Positions 1 through 9,360 are shown, counted from the stretch's first letter. The stretch is DNA of 64,000 nt from Ferribacterium limneticum (GCF_020510625.1 NZ_CP075191.1:906001-970000); one strand, 5' to 3'. Numbers and translations are program-made. Notes: generated by a model from the sequence alone, not told the origin.

Positions 1-268
1 TGGCGAAGGGCAGGATGCGCTGCAGGATAGGCAGCGTGAAGGCGGCCGTCTTGCCGGTGCCGGTCTGGGCACCGCCCATGATGTCCTTGCCGGAGATGAC
101 GAGCGGGATGGCCTGGGCCTGGATCGGCGTCGGCTTGGTGTAGCCCTCGTCGAGCACTGCGCGCAGGAGTTCGGGCGCCAGGCCGAGGTCGGCAAAGGTG
201 ATTTCGGGCACTGCGTCGGCAGCGATGATGATGGCGTTATCGCCAGCTAAGGTATTGATTTCAGACAT
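1..268 (-). CDS. DEAD-box RNA helicase, N-terminal part (RhlE type), cut by window start
   Basis: ATP-dependent RNA helicase that would remodel RNA duplexes in the cytoplasm. Only the first ~89 residues are in the window. They contain a Q motif (FADLGL, then [10 protein letters not shown]) and the Walker A motif AQTGTGKT, in the order and spacing of DEAD-box helicases. RhlE-type proteins usually begin close to the FADLGL motif, so the ~23 residues before it are an extension or the true start lies further in. A perfect TATAAT on the minus strand (277-282) ends only 8 nt before this ATG, which leaves almost no leader. The subfamily assignment (RhlE rather than another DEAD-box protein) is less sure than the family. 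Confidence 0.85.
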   Translation of the reverse strand, partial: MSEINTLAGDNAIIIAADAVPEITFADLGLAPELLRAVLDEGYTKPTPIQAQAIPLVISGKDIMGGAQTGTGKTAAFTLPILQRILPFA

Positions 269-276
269 GGGTCGAG

Positions 277-282
277 ATTATA
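277..282 (-). promoter_or_regulatory. Putative -10 box of the helicase gene
   Basis: TATAAT on the minus strand, 8 nt before the assigned ATG at 268. No good -35 hexamer is visible 16-18 nt upstream. If it is used, the transcript would start at or within a couple of bases of the ATG, so it would be leaderless or translation would begin further in. Confidence 0.4.
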
Positions 283-371
283 CGCTTACCGGCTCCCGAT
301 CACCCGGATATGTCCTTGGTGCTACGCGCAAGTTTTGCCCGCCGGGCTGCTGTAACTGCGCCAGGCCTTGC

Positions 372-737
372 CTACAAATTACTGCTGATCGTTTCAAGGG
401 CCTGGATGCTGATCGGCTTGACGAGGACATCGTCGAAACCACTGGCCAGCAGGCGTTCCCTGTCTTCCGGGAAGGCGTGTGCCGTGTAGGCGACGATTTT
501 CAATGCGTTGCCGGAGGGTGTGGCGCGGAGTCTGGCGCAGGTTTCCTCGCCAGACAGCCCCGGCATGCTGATATCGAGCAGCACCAGCCGAAAATGGGTT
601 TGAGCCGCCAGGTCGAGCGCCATGCTGCCGTTTTCGGCATTCGAGACAATCCAGCCGAGTCGCTTGAGCAAGGCGGTGGCCAGCAGGCGATTGGTTGGGT
701 GGTCGTCAACGACCAGTGCATGGCGTTCTTCAGTCAT
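372..737 (-). CDS. Single-domain response regulator (receiver only)
   Basis: A 121-residue CheY-like receiver with no output domain. The phosphorylation pocket is complete: the acidic pair in VVDDHP (residues 11-12), phospho-acceptor Asp55 in LLDISMPG, Thr85 in VAYTAHA and Lys107 in KPIS. Its start codon overlaps the last 8 bases of the sensor kinase gene, so the two are co-translated and almost certainly partners. Longer readings of the frame extend into kinase sequence; the ATG at 735-737 starts cleanly before MTEERHALVVDD. The output is probably by protein contact, or the domain acts as a detached receiver of the kinase. Confidence 0.85.
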   Translation of the reverse strand: MTEERHALVVDDHPTNRLLATALLKRLGWIVSNAENGSMALDLAAQTHFRLVLLDISMPGLSGEETCARLRATPSGNALKIVAYTAHAFPEDRERLLASGFDDVLVKPISIQALETISSNL

Positions 738-3267
738 CCTCGGTGTCCAGGGGAAGATAGGCAGTGAAGGTCGAGCCCGTGCCGACTTTCGAGTCCAGCG
801 TAACACGTCCGCCCATATGCGTGGCCAGTTGCCTGACCAGCGCCAGACCCAAACCGGTACCGCCGTGTTCGCGCGTCAGAAAGTTTTCAAGTTGCTTGAA
901 TTTTTCGAAAATCTGCTCGTGGCTTTCGAGCGGGATGCCGGCTCCAGTGTCGCTGACGGCAAAGGCGATTTCCCGGCCAGCCGGGCTGACAGAAAGAGTG
1001 ATCTTGCCCCGCTCGGTAAATTTCACGGCATTGCTCAGCAGGTTGCCGAGAATCTGGCGCAGGCGGACCGGGTCGGTGATCAGTTTGTCCGGCAAGCCAT
1101 CCGCTATTTGCAGATCAAATCCCAGGCCCTTGCCGGTCGCCGTGACCTGATGCGTTGCAGCACACTCGGTGACCAGGCTGGCGAGCGGTATGGCTTCCCG
1201 CTTGAACAGCATTTCTCCCGCTTCGATTTTGGCCAGATCGAGGATTTCATTGACCAGATTGAGCAGGTGTTCCCCGCTCTGCTGGATTACCTTGGCGTAT
1301 TCCTGGTGACTCGAATTGTCGAGTTCGTGTTCCAGCAGTTCGGCAAAACCGAGGATGCCGTTGAGCGGGGTGCGCAGTTCGTGCGACATGGTGGCGAGGA
1401 AGGCTGATTTTTGCCGACTGGCTTCTTCAGCCTTTTCCCGGGCTTCTTCCAGTCGCTTGAAGGATTCCTCGACCGAGTCGGCCATGCGGTTGAAGGAGGT
1501 GGCCAGTTCCCCCATTTCGTCCGCGGAGCCGGCGTCCAGTCGTCGTTTCAGGTCGCCTTCCTGGAAGGCGCGAATGCCGGAAATCATGGCGGTGATCCGC
1601 CGGGTCAGCAGACCGGCCATCCAGACCGCGATGGCAATGACGACGCCGATCATCAGCAGCGTCGAGCCCCACAGGCCAAAGGCCGTCGATTTCAGGCTCT
1701 GGGCGACCTGGTCAAGCAGTTCGCTGCGCTGGGCCTTGAAGCTGGCGTCTTTTTCCTCCAGCAAGGTGTTGATTTGAGCGGCGGTGGCGGTGGCCGCCTT
1801 GTGGAATTCGTCGACGTTGGCGCCGATGGTCACAAAGCCGAAACCCTGTGGCGTCTTGCCGTATTGGCCGGTGTAATAGGGGATGGCGGCGGCGGTGGTC
1901 AGTTTCCAGAGTCCTGAGAAAAAGATCACGAAAGAGCCGGAGCCACCATGTTCGGTGACGGCGTTCCAGCCGTCGCATTGCGGCGAGAAATTCAGATAAC
2001 GACAGTCAAGGCCGATGGTGCCGGCCTTGATCAGCGCCTTGGCCGGCTTGCGCTTCAGGTTCTGGTCGCGGAAGGGCTGGACGCTGGCCAGAAACTCGTC
2101 GGAGGGCTGGCCGCTGGCCTGCCATTCCGCGTAAAGATCCTCGTCCATCCAGGGCGTGGCCGGCCGGCCGGTCTGCGGATCGTAGCCGACGATCATGTAG
2201 TCGCGCGGGTGCGAAATCGAGCGGCTCTTGTAGTCCCAGATGAAGGCGTAGTTGCCCTTGATGGCGTCGGCGATCGGCGTGTAACGCTCCTCGGTGGGCA
2301 TCAGGCGGTCAGAGAACTGGCGGATGTGATCATGATCCAGCGCCAGCGTGACATAGCCGACTGTCCGGCCGCCCTTGGTCACCGGCATCGCCCAGCGGAC
2401 GATGCCGCGGAAGTGCTTGCCGACCGGGTTTTCGGTGCCGGCATAGGCTGACTCTTCCGGCTTGAAGGGCTTGCCGGCTTTTTCCAGCGCGGCAGGCAGG
2501 TAGGGGCCGATCGCATGCGTCGGCACATAGGCGCCGATGACGTCGGAGACGTAAATCTGGCCGGGCTGCAGCTTCTTCAGTTCGGCAAAATAGCTTTCGG
2601 CCCTGGTGAAGGTATTGCTGGGCTCGCCGATGTTTTTCAGGCCCTTGTCGGTGAGCGTCCCGTTGGTGACCTTGATCGTTTCATTGCCGTTGAGGTCGAC
2701 ATAAGTCATTTCGACGAATAGCGAGCGCTGTTCGGCTTCGCCAAAATACTCGGGCGGCCGGGCATGGAAGTCCTTGGCGTTGTCCGGCAGGACCGGCCGG
2801 GTGACCTTGGCCTCGCGCAGCACAGGCTTTTCCGGAACCCATGCACTGCCGTCTTCGGCCAGCCGCCAGTTGCCGTGCTTGTAGATCGGGCGGCGGCGCT
2901 CGTTCAGGAAGCGGCGGAACGCGGCTTCGGATGGCTCAAGATCGGCAGCCTGCCGGATATCGTTGTCGCGGTCGTAAAGGAAGCTGGCAATTTCCTTGGC
3001 CGTATCGGTGGTCAGTGCCTCGATGGCTTCGCGGGAACGCAGGTCGAGGGCGCGGATCGAGTCGTCGGTGACCGTCTTGCCGACGGACTTGATGGTGCCC
3101 AGCATGGCATCTGCCATGCCGCCGGCCTTGCTTGAAACTTCTTCGCCGAGCTGGCTGATGGCGTACCAGGCAAACCAGGCCAGCAAAACCAGCGGTACCA
3201 CCTTGATCAGGACGAAGATCGCTATCAGCTTGCCGCGTATTCCGCTGAGAAAAGCTGGCAGTTTCAT
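730..3267 (-). CDS. Membrane sensor histidine kinase with large periplasmic sensor
   Basis: An 845-residue inner-membrane kinase. A transmembrane helix (about 13-35) is followed by a ~490-residue periplasmic region of double-Cache-like character, a second helix (about 530-552), a HAMP linker with a short coiled coil, HisKA with phospho-acceptor His629 in SHELRTPLNG, and an HATPase_c domain. The N box is around Asn746, G1 (DTGAG) at 773-777 and G2 (GGTGLG) at 802-807. It lacks a fused receiver; the receiver is encoded by the next gene, overlapping by 8 bp. The signal is unknown. The sensor region is longer than in most two-helix kinases. Confidence 0.88.
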   Translation of the reverse strand: MKLPAFLSGIRGKLIAIFVLIKVVPLVLLAWFAWYAISQLGEEVSSKAGGMADAMLGTIKSVGKTVTDDSIRALDLRSREAIEALTTDTAKEIASFLYDRDNDIRQAADLEPSEAAFRRFLNERRRPIYKHGNWRLAEDGSAWVPEKPVLREAKVTRPVLPDNAKDFHARPPEYFGEAEQRSLFVEMTYVDLNGNETIKVTNGTLTDKGLKNIGEPSNTFTRAESYFAELKKLQPGQIYVSDVIGAYVPTHAIGPYLPAALEKAGKPFKPEESAYAGTENPVGKHFRGIVRWAMPVTKGGRTVGYVTLALDHDHIRQFSDRLMPTEERYTPIADAIKGNYAFIWDYKSRSISHPRDYMIVGYDPQTGRPATPWMDEDLYAEWQASGQPSDEFLASVQPFRDQNLKRKPAKALIKAGTIGLDCRYLNFSPQCDGWNAVTEHGGSGSFVIFFSGLWKLTTAAAIPYYTGQYGKTPQGFGFVTIGANVDEFHKAATATAAQINTLLEEKDASFKAQRSELLDQVAQSLKSTAFGLWGSTLLMIGVVIAIAVWMAGLLTRRITAMISGIRAFQEGDLKRRLDAGSADEMGELATSFNRMADSVEESFKRLEEAREKAEEASRQKSAFLATMSHELRTPLNGILGFAELLEHELDNSSHQEYAKVIQQSGEHLLNLVNEILDLAKIEAGEMLFKREAIPLASLVTECAATHQVTATGKGLGFDLQIADGLPDKLITDPVRLRQILGNLLSNAVKFTERGKITLSVSPAGREIAFAVSDTGAGIPLESHEQIFEKFKQLENFLTREHGGTGLGLALVRQLATHMGGRVTLDSKVGTGSTFTAYLPLDTEDD

Positions 3268-3283
3268 GTCTCTCCCTGCAAGT

Positions 3284-3297
3284 CCTGACTAGTCAGG
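3284..3297. repeat. Perfect 14-bp palindrome CCTGACTAGTCAGG
   Basis: It lies between the kinase start and the lipoprotein gene. The core TGACTAGT recurs at 14960 within a degenerate heptad repeat, which suggests the same intergenic repeat family. No T-run follows, so it is not a standard terminator. Confidence 0.5.
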
Positions 3298-3310
3298 CTA
3301 CCCGGTTGGC

Positions 3311-3691
3311 TCAGTGTTTCTCGACTTTTTTCTCAGTATCTGCCTTGGCTTCCGTTTCTGCGGCTGGGGCCTGGGCGACTTTCTTTTTCTTGCTCCCCGG
3401 CGCTTCTGGCGGGGGGAGTTGCGGCACGATGGTTTCCAGCTTGTTTTCCCGCATGTATTCGTCCATCTCGCGCCAGCCGGCATAAATGCCGGCCTTGGGC
3501 AGCCAGCCATAGATCGAATAGCAATCCTCGATGGCGCGGCCGGATTGCCGGCAGGCGCTACCGACGGCCTTGGCCTCCGGTTCCATGCGGGCTTCCTTCC
3601 TGGCCGGGTCTTCCAGGCCGAGCTTCTGGCCGATCTGGTCGCAAGCACTCAGGCTCAGGGCGAAAAGAATGAGAAAGATGGGCTTGTTCAT
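3311..3691 (-). CDS. Small putative lipoprotein, function unknown
   Basis: A 126-residue protein with a lipoprotein signal: a hydrophobic stretch from MNKPIFLILFAL ending in the lipobox LSAC with Cys17. The middle contains two cysteines (SACRQ, EDCYSIYG) that could form a disulfide, in a stretch that reads like a small folded domain. The C-terminal third is a Lys/Ala/Glu/Pro-rich tail. It precedes the kinase gene on the same strand with a 43-bp gap, so it may be the first gene of the sensory operon and could assist the periplasmic sensor. I do not recognise a family. Confidence 0.65.
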   Translation of the reverse strand: MNKPIFLILFALSLSACDQIGQKLGLEDPARKEARMEPEAKAVGSACRQSGRAIEDCYSIYGWLPKAGIYAGWREMDEYMRENKLETIVPQLPPPEAPGSKKKKVAQAPAAETEAKADTEKKVEKH

Positions 3692-3749
3692 GCGGGGATT
3701 TTCGCATATTTGGAAGAAATGTGGGGCGCGCTTCGGATTGGGCGGAAGT

Positions 3750-3755
3750 TATAAT
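3750..3755 (+). promoter_or_regulatory. Putative -10 box for ugpB
   Basis: TATAAT 30 bp before the ugpB start. The -35 region is poor, so activator dependence is possible. A GGAG ribosome-binding site sits at about 3776-3779. Confidence 0.4.
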
Positions 3756-3784
3756 TTCGCCTTTCGAGATTTTCTGGAGTATCC

Positions 3785-5086
3785 ATGTCGCATCGTCTTT
3801 CTCCTTCTGTCGTCGCTGTTACGCTGGCTCTGGCGTGTTCCTCCGTGCTGGCCGCCAAGGCGGCAAAACCTGCTGCCAAGGCAGCGCCGGCCCCGGTTGC
3901 CGCAGCCGACTTTGAGCTGGCCCATAATCTGAGTCCGGCTGGCGAGGAGCAGCTCCAGGCTGTTGTTGAGCGTTTCAACAAGGAGAATGGCGGCAACCTG
4001 AAGCTCTCGCGTCTGGAAAAGGGCGAGAAACCGGCCGGTCTCAACCTGATCCGTCGCTATGACATGAGCGATGTCCTGGCCCAGCCGAAGGCCTTCGTGC
4101 CGCTCCACGAGATGATGACCAAGGCGGGGCAGCCGCTCAAGGTCGGTGAATTGACGGCCGATCTCAAGGCCGGCGCAGTCGATGGCAAGGGGCGTCTGGT
4201 CGCATTGCCGCTGATCTATTCGACGCCGGTTTTGTTCTACAACAAGAATGCTTTCCGCAAGGCCGGCCTGAACCCCGACCAGCCGCCGAAGACCTGGTTC
4301 GAAATGCAGGGCGTGCTCGACAAGCTTCAGGATGCCGGTTATGCCTGCCCTTACACGTCGTCGTGGCCGGTCTGGGTGCATATCGACAACGTCAGCGCTG
4401 TATCCGGCGTGCCGGCGGTCAGTGACAAGGGCACGCTGGCTTTCAACGGCTTGCCGCAGGTCAAGCACATCGCGATGATGGCGACCTGGACCAAGGCCAA
4501 TTATTTCAAGCTGTTCGGTCGTCGCAACGAAGCCAGCGCCAAGTTCAATGATGGCGAATGCGCGATGATCACGACCGATTCCCGCGAACACATCGATTTC
4601 CGTGCCGCCAAGGGGGTCGAATTGGGCGTCGCACCGCTGCCCTATCATGACGATGTCTATGGCGGTCGCCAGAACTCGTTGGCTGACGGAGCGTCGCTGT
4701 GGGTCGGCGCCGGCAAGTCGGCTGCCGAATACAAGCAGGCGGCGAAATTTGTTTCCTTCCTGTTGTCGCCGGAAATGCAGATCGAGATGGTGCGTGTCTA
4801 TGGCGGTTTGCCGCTGACTGCCGCCGCCCGTGCCGCAGCACGCAGCAAGCTGCTGCAGGATGGTGACCAGACGCTGGAAATTGCCTATGCCTCGATGAAG
4901 GGCAAGGGGGCGTCACACGTTCCTCATGTTGCGGATGCCGATCCGGTGCGCATTCTCACCAACGAAGAGTTGGAAGCGGTGTGGGCCGACAAGAAGCCGG
5001 CCAAGGCCGCGCTCGATACCGCGGTTTCCCGTGGAAACGCCATTCTCGGCGCCAAGCCGGCCCTGAAGAAGGCGCAGCCCTTCTAA
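3785..5086 (+). CDS. ugpB: Glycerol-3-phosphate ABC transporter substrate-binding protein
   Basis: A periplasmic solute-binding protein of the UgpB/family 1 type, 433 residues. A signal peptide (about residues 1-23, cut near VLAAKA) is followed by an Ala/Lys/Pro-rich linker and the binding protein fold. Stretches such as PLIYSTPVLFYNKNAFRKAG, PYTSSWPVWVHIDN and GASLWVGAGKS match UgpB. In the full system it delivers sn-glycerol-3-phosphate or glycerophosphodiesters to UgpAEC. Here no permease or ATPase gene follows: the next gene is ugpQ, starting directly after the stop codon. The membrane components must be elsewhere, or the protein serves another role. Confidence 0.88.
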   Translation: MSHRLSPSVVAVTLALACSSVLAAKAAKPAAKAAPAPVAAADFELAHNLSPAGEEQLQAVVERFNKENGGNLKLSRLEKGEKPAGLNLIRRYDMSDVLAQPKAFVPLHEMMTKAGQPLKVGELTADLKAGAVDGKGRLVALPLIYSTPVLFYNKNAFRKAGLNPDQPPKTWFEMQGVLDKLQDAGYACPYTSSWPVWVHIDNVSAVSGVPAVSDKGTLAFNGLPQVKHIAMMATWTKANYFKLFGRRNEASAKFNDGECAMITTDSREHIDFRAAKGVELGVAPLPYHDDVYGGRQNSLADGASLWVGAGKSAAEYKQAAKFVSFLLSPEMQIEMVRVYGGLPLTAAARAAARSKLLQDGDQTLEIAYASMKGKGASHVPHVADADPVRILTNEELEAVWADKKPAKAALDTAVSRGNAILGAKPALKKAQPF

Positions 5087-5827
5087 ATGAAGTTGCTGCT
5101 GCCGCGCTGGTTTGCCCATCGCGGCGGCGGCTCGCTGGCGCCGGAAAATACGCTGTCCGGTATCCGGCTCGCCGCCCGGCTGGGTTATCGGGCTGTCGAA
5201 TTCGACGTCATGCTGTCGGCAGACGGCACTCCTTTCCTGATCCACGATGAAACGCTGACGCGGACGACCAACGGCCAGGGGCGCGTCTGCGATACGCCGG
5301 ACCGCATCCTGCTGACGCTCGATGCCGGGCAGGGCGAGCCGCTGCCGACCTTGGCCCAGGCTGCGGCGCTGTGTCGCGAACTGGGGCTGCTGGCCAATGT
5401 CGAGATCAAGCCGGCGACCGGCTTCGAACGGCAGACAGCGGAGATCGTGGCGCGCCAATGCGCCGAATTATGGCAGGGGGCGGAAATCCCGCCCTTGATT
5501 TCCTCATTCTCCATGACAGCGCTGGCCATTGCCCGCGATCTGGCCCCCGCCATGCCGCGCGGCCTGCTCTTCGACCGGGTGCCGGCCGACTGGCGGCAGC
5601 GGATGAGCGATCTGCAAGGTGTGACCCTGCATTGCAACGCCGCGCATGTCGCCGACGAGGTCGTGCTCGAGGCCAATGCGCACGGCATTCCGGTGCTCTG
5701 CTATACGGTCAATCGTCCGGCGCAGGCCGAAATGCTGTTGGCAAGCGGCGTCAGCGCTTTTTTTACCGATCGGCTCGATCTTTTCGTGGAAACAAGTGCT
5801 TACAAAGCCTTGCAATTAGGCGGCTGA
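5087..5827 (+). CDS. ugpQ: Glycerophosphodiester phosphodiesterase
   Basis: Hydrolyses glycerophosphodiesters to glycerol-3-phosphate and an alcohol. The 246-residue protein is a compact GDPD TIM barrel without signal peptide, so it is cytoplasmic like E. coli UgpQ. Catalytic and metal-site motifs are present: AHRGGGSLAPENT near the N-terminus, EFDVMLSADG and LIHDETLTRTTNG, then the VEIKP strand. The ATG follows the ugpB stop with no spacer, which implies coupled translation. The ugpB-ugpQ pair fits scavenging of phosphate or glycerol from lipid head groups. Confidence 0.9.
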   Translation: MKLLLPRWFAHRGGGSLAPENTLSGIRLAARLGYRAVEFDVMLSADGTPFLIHDETLTRTTNGQGRVCDTPDRILLTLDAGQGEPLPTLAQAAALCRELGLLANVEIKPATGFERQTAEIVARQCAELWQGAEIPPLISSFSMTALAIARDLAPAMPRGLLFDRVPADWRQRMSDLQGVTLHCNAAHVADEVVLEANAHGIPVLCYTVNRPAQAEMLLASGVSAFFTDRLDLFVETSAYKALQLGG

Positions 5828-5892
5828 TTTTTAACCCGCTTTAACTTCTAATGCGCCTCAGGGAGTTCGCCCTACATCTCAGGAGGAAAATC

Positions 5893-6246
5893 ATGAAGAC
5901 CATCAAAGCACTTGCCGCCATCGCCATCGTCCTGCCCACCCTCGCGTTCGCCCAGGCCAATACGCCACGAGTCGATCAGCGCCAGGCCAACCAGGAGCAG
6001 CGCATTGATCAGGGTGTGGCCTCGGGTAGCCTGACCCAGCGCGAAGCCAATCGCATGGAGCGCGGCCAGCAGCACGTCGATAACATGGAAAACCGCGCCA
6101 AGTCGGATGGTGTCGTGACCCGTCAGGAGCGGGCCCGTCTGCATCAGGCCCAGGATGTGCAGAGCAAGCGAATTTATCGCCAGAAGCACGACCGTCAGCA
6201 CGATTACAACCACAACGGCCGGGTCGATCGTCCGCGTCATCGCTGA
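5893..6246 (+). CDS. Small basic secreted protein, function unknown
   Basis: A 117-residue protein with a clear signal peptide (MKTIKALAAIAIVLPTLAFA, cut near AQA). The mature part is very hydrophilic, rich in Gln, Arg and Asp, with segments like QRQANQEQRIDQG, LTQREANRMERGQ and VTRQERARLHQAQ that resemble each other and suggest two or three helical repeats. The tail is His/Arg-rich (HDRQHDYNHNG). The ATG at 5893 is chosen over an upstream in-frame start because AGGAGG (5881-5886) precedes it. Similar small proteins are common in betaproteobacteria but have no assigned function. A strong terminator follows. Confidence 0.75.
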   Translation: MKTIKALAAIAIVLPTLAFAQANTPRVDQRQANQEQRIDQGVASGSLTQREANRMERGQQHVDNMENRAKSDGVVTRQERARLHQAQDVQSKRIYRQKHDRQHDYNHNGRVDRPRHR

Positions 6247-6270
6247 TTCTTCGCCAGCACCGCCAAGCAG

Positions 6271-6292
6271 ACCCGCCACCCGGCGGGTTTTT
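6271..6292 (+). terminator. Intrinsic terminator
   Basis: A 7-bp GC-rich stem (ACCCGCC / GGCGGGT) with a 4-nt loop followed by TTTTT. It ends transcription of the small secreted protein and separates it from alaS. Confidence 0.85.
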
Positions 6293-6372
6293 GCTTTTGG
6301 CGGGCACTGAAAATTCCCGCTTTCATTTAAAATCCATGGTTTCGCATCCAACGCCGCAAGGGCCGCCAGCTT

Positions 6373-9051
6373 ATGAAAAGCTCCGAAATCCGCCAGCAAT
6401 TCCTCGACTTCTTCGCCTCCAAGGGCCACCAGATCGTGTCGTCCAGTTCGCTGGTGCCGCACGAGGACCCGACCCTGCTGTTCACCAACGCCGGGATGAA
6501 CCAGTTCAAGGACGTCTTCCTCGGTTTCGACAAGCGGCCTTATTCCCGCGCGACGACCTCGCAGAAATGCGTCCGGGCCGGCGGCAAGCACAACGACCTC
6601 GAGAACGTCGGCTACACCGCCCGTCACCACACCTTCTTCGAGATGCTCGGGAATTTCAGCTTCGGCGATTACTTCAAGCGCGACGCCATCAAATACGCCT
6701 GGGAGCTGCTGACTGAAGTCTACAAACTGCCCAAGGACAAGCTGACCGTCACGGTCTATGCCGAGGACGACGAAGCCTACGACATCTGGACCAAGGAAAT
6801 CGGCGTCCCGGTCGAGCGCGTTATCCGCATCGGCGACAACAAGGGCGCCCGCTACGCCTCCGACAATTTCTGGATGATGGGCGACACCGGTCCCTGCGGC
6901 CCGTGCACCGAGATTTTCTACGACCACGGCGAAAAGCACTGGGGCGGCCCCCCGGGATCGCCGGACGAAGACGGCGACCGTTTCATCGAAATCTGGAACA
7001 ACGTCTTCATGCAGTTCAACCGCGACGAAGCCGGCGTCATGCATCCGCTGCCCAAGCCGTCCGTCGATACCGGCATGGGCCTCGAACGCGTTTCCGCCGT
7101 GCTGCAGGGCGTGCACGCCAACTACGAAATCGATCTGTTCCAGGCGCTGCTCAAGGCTGCCGCCCGCGAAACCAGCGATGCCGACATGGATTCACCGTCG
7201 CTCAAGGTGCTCGCCGACCATATCCGCGCCTGCTCCTTCCTGCTCGCCGACGGCGTCATTCCCGGCAATGAAGGCCGCGGCTACGTGCTGCGCCGGATCA
7301 TTCGCCGCGCCATCCGCCACGGCTACAAGCTCGGCGCCCGCGCAGCCTTCTTCCACAAGATGGTGCCGGATCTCGTTGCTGAAATGGGCATGGCTTATCC
7401 GGAACTGGGGCAGAACCAGTTCAAGATCATCGCCACGCTCAAGCAGGAAGAAGACCGCTTCTTCGAAACCATCGAACACGGTATGGCCATCCTCGAGGCA
7501 ACGATTGCGGATTTGCTTGGTGATTCAGTTGAAGGTGCTAAGTCATTGGGTGGTGGTCGTCCTCTCTTTAAGCCGGAGGGGCTGTATCCAATTTTTCCAG
7601 GCGATATTGCCTTCAAGCTGCACGACACCTACGGCTTCCCGCTCGACCTGACGCAGGACATTTGCCGCGAGCGAGGGCTAACAGTCGACGCCGCTGCCTT
7701 CGATGCCGCCATGGCTCGCCAGAAAGAGCAAGCGCGTGCCGCCGGCAAGTTCAAGATGGCGACCAACCTTGAATACGATGGCCCGGCCACGACTTTCCAT
7801 GGCTACGCCGCGCTCGAACACAAGGCCAACGTGCTCGCCCTGTACAAGGACGGTGCTGCGGTCAACCAGCTCAATGAAGGCGAAATGGGCGTTGTGGTCC
7901 TCGACGACACGCCGTTCTACGCCGAGTCCGGCGGCCAGGTCGGCGACTGCGGCGCGCTGCAGTCGGTGCATGGCATCTTCGCCGTCGAAGACACGCAGAA
8001 AATCCAGGCCACGGTCTTCGGCCACCACGGCGTCGTCAAGACCGGCACCATCTCGGTCGGCAACGGTGTTGCCGCCAAGGTCGACGTGCTGGCCCGTCAG
8101 CGCATCATGCGCAACCATTCGGCGACCCACCTGCTGCACAAGGCGCTACGCGAAGTGCTCGGTGATCACGTCCAGCAAAAGGGCTCGCAGGTCGATCCGG
8201 ACAAGACCCGTTTTGACTTCGTGCATAACCAGCCGATGACCGACGAGGAAATCCGCCGCGTCGAGAACATCGTCAATGCCGAGATTCTCGCCAACGTCGC
8301 CACCGAAACCCGTGTCCTGCCCATCGCCGAAGCCCAGAAGCTCGGCGCCATGATGCTCTTCGGCGAAAAGTATGGCGACGACGTGCGCGTCCTCGACATC
8401 GGCTCGTCGCGCGAACTGTGCGGCGGCACCCACGTTTCGCGCACCGGCGACATCGGCCTGTTCAGCATCACGGCCGAAGGTGGCGTCGCCGCGGGCGTGC
8501 GCCGTGTCGAAGCCGTTACTGGCGATAATGCGCTGACCTACATGCAGGATATGGAAACTGCCCTCGGCGGCGTCGCCGGCACACTCAAGGTGTTGCCGAA
8601 GGACGTGCCTGGCCGCGTGCTGGCCGTGCTTGATCAGGTCAAGAAACTCGAACGCGAACTGGCTGCCCTCAAGGGCAAGCTGGCCTCGGCGCAGGGCGAC
8701 GACATGCTGGCCAGCGCGGTCGACGTCAAGGGCGCCAAGGTTCTGGCCGCAACGCTCGAAGGCGCCGACGTCAATGCGCTGCGCGATACCATGGACAAGC
8801 TGCGCGACAAGCTCAAGTCGGCTGCCATCGTGCTGGCCTCGGTGATCGACGGCAAGGTCACGCTGATCGCTGGCGTGACGGCGGACCTGACCGGCAAGGT
8901 CAAGGCCGGCGAGCTGGTCAACATGGTTGCCCAGCAGGTCGGCGGCAAGGGCGGCGGTCGTCCGGACATGGCGCAGGCTGGCGGTACGCAGCCGGAAAAC
9001 CTGCCGGCGGCGCTGGCCTCCGTCTCGGCTTGGGTTGAAGGCAAGCTGTGA
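6373..9051 (+). CDS. alaS: Alanyl-tRNA synthetase
   Basis: Charges tRNA-Ala with alanine and edits Ser/Gly mischarging. The 892-residue protein has the class II catalytic core at the N-terminus ([36 protein letters not shown]), the tRNA-recognition helical region, the editing domain with [11 protein letters not shown] and the zinc-type CGGTH motif, and a C-terminal oligomerisation (DHHA1) domain ending in [12 protein letters not shown]. Residues ~387-410 form an extra loop compared with E. coli AlaRS as I know it, just before [14 protein letters not shown]. That stretch (about 7501-7610) uses T- and A-ending codons unlike the rest of the gene. Confidence 0.97.
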   Translation: MKSSEIRQQFLDFFASKGHQIVSSSSLVPHEDPTLLFTNAGMNQFKDVFLGFDKRPYSRATTSQKCVRAGGKHNDLENVGYTARHHTFFEMLGNFSFGDYFKRDAIKYAWELLTEVYKLPKDKLTVTVYAEDDEAYDIWTKEIGVPVERVIRIGDNKGARYASDNFWMMGDTGPCGPCTEIFYDHGEKHWGGPPGSPDEDGDRFIEIWNNVFMQFNRDEAGVMHPLPKPSVDTGMGLERVSAVLQGVHANYEIDLFQALLKAAARETSDADMDSPSLKVLADHIRACSFLLADGVIPGNEGRGYVLRRIIRRAIRHGYKLGARAAFFHKMVPDLVAEMGMAYPELGQNQFKIIATLKQEEDRFFETIEHGMAILEATIADLLGDSVEGAKSLGGGRPLFKPEGLYPIFPGDIAFKLHDTYGFPLDLTQDICRERGLTVDAAAFDAAMARQKEQARAAGKFKMATNLEYDGPATTFHGYAALEHKANVLALYKDGAAVNQLNEGEMGVVVLDDTPFYAESGGQVGDCGALQSVHGIFAVEDTQKIQATVFGHHGVVKTGTISVGNGVAAKVDVLARQRIMRNHSATHLLHKALREVLGDHVQQKGSQVDPDKTRFDFVHNQPMTDEEIRRVENIVNAEILANVATETRVLPIAEAQKLGAMMLFGEKYGDDVRVLDIGSSRELCGGTHVSRTGDIGLFSITAEGGVAAGVRRVEAVTGDNALTYMQDMETALGGVAGTLKVLPKDVPGRVLAVLDQVKKLERELAALKGKLASAQGDDMLASAVDVKGAKVLAATLEGADVNALRDTMDKLRDKLKSAAIVLASVIDGKVTLIAGVTADLTGKVKAGELVNMVAQQVGGKGGGRPDMAQAGGTQPENLPAALASVSAWVEGKL

Positions 9052-9350
9052 AAGCAGCGTTTGCGCTGATGCTGGTTTTGGCGGCGGGGCAGGGCTTCGC
9101 CGCCGAACTGGACCGGATGCCGCTCGAGGCGGCGACGGCGGATGGGCAAAAGGTCCGTCTTTTTCCGAACGGTCGCTGGGAGTTTGTCGATGCGGCCAAG
9201 GCGGCCGAGGCACAGAAGGCGGCGGCTGAATATCCGGAAAACAAGACCCAGCCAATCGGCGCTCAGGGTGGGGTGTTCGGTGTCGGGCGGACGATCATGC
9301 CCGGCGACAAGGACTACAACCGGGGCTCCCTCAACCCGAAGCTGCGCTGA
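9048..9350 (+). CDS. Small secreted protein, function unknown
   Basis: A 100-residue protein starting with GTG inside the alaS stop codon (4-bp overlap), so it is translationally coupled to alaS. A signal peptide (residues 1-18, [18 protein letters not shown]) precedes a short mature part. It contains [21 protein letters not shown], a pattern seen in small periplasmic proteins of this group, and ends in [24 protein letters not shown] do not recognise a functional family. Its stop codon forms one half of a perfect palindrome shared with the convergent gene. Confidence 0.7.
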   Translation: MKAAFALMLVLAAGQGFAAELDRMPLEAATADGQKVRLFPNGRWEFVDAAKAAEAQKAAAEYPENKTQPIGAQGGVFGVGRTIMPGDKDYNRGSLNPKLR

Positions 9351-9360
9351 TCAGCGCAGC
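9341..9360. repeat. Perfect 20-bp palindrome spanning two convergent stop codons
   Basis: GCTGCGCTGA / TCAGCGCAGC is fully self-complementary, centred between 9350 and 9351. The TGA of the plus-strand gene (9348-9350) and the TGA of the minus-strand gene (9353-9351) form its centre, so both genes end in the same codons. There is no T-run. Confidence 0.8.

Noticed and set aside
3749..4648. 299-codon minus-strand frame opposite ugpB
   Set aside because: Antisense shadow; ugpB is clearly the real gene.
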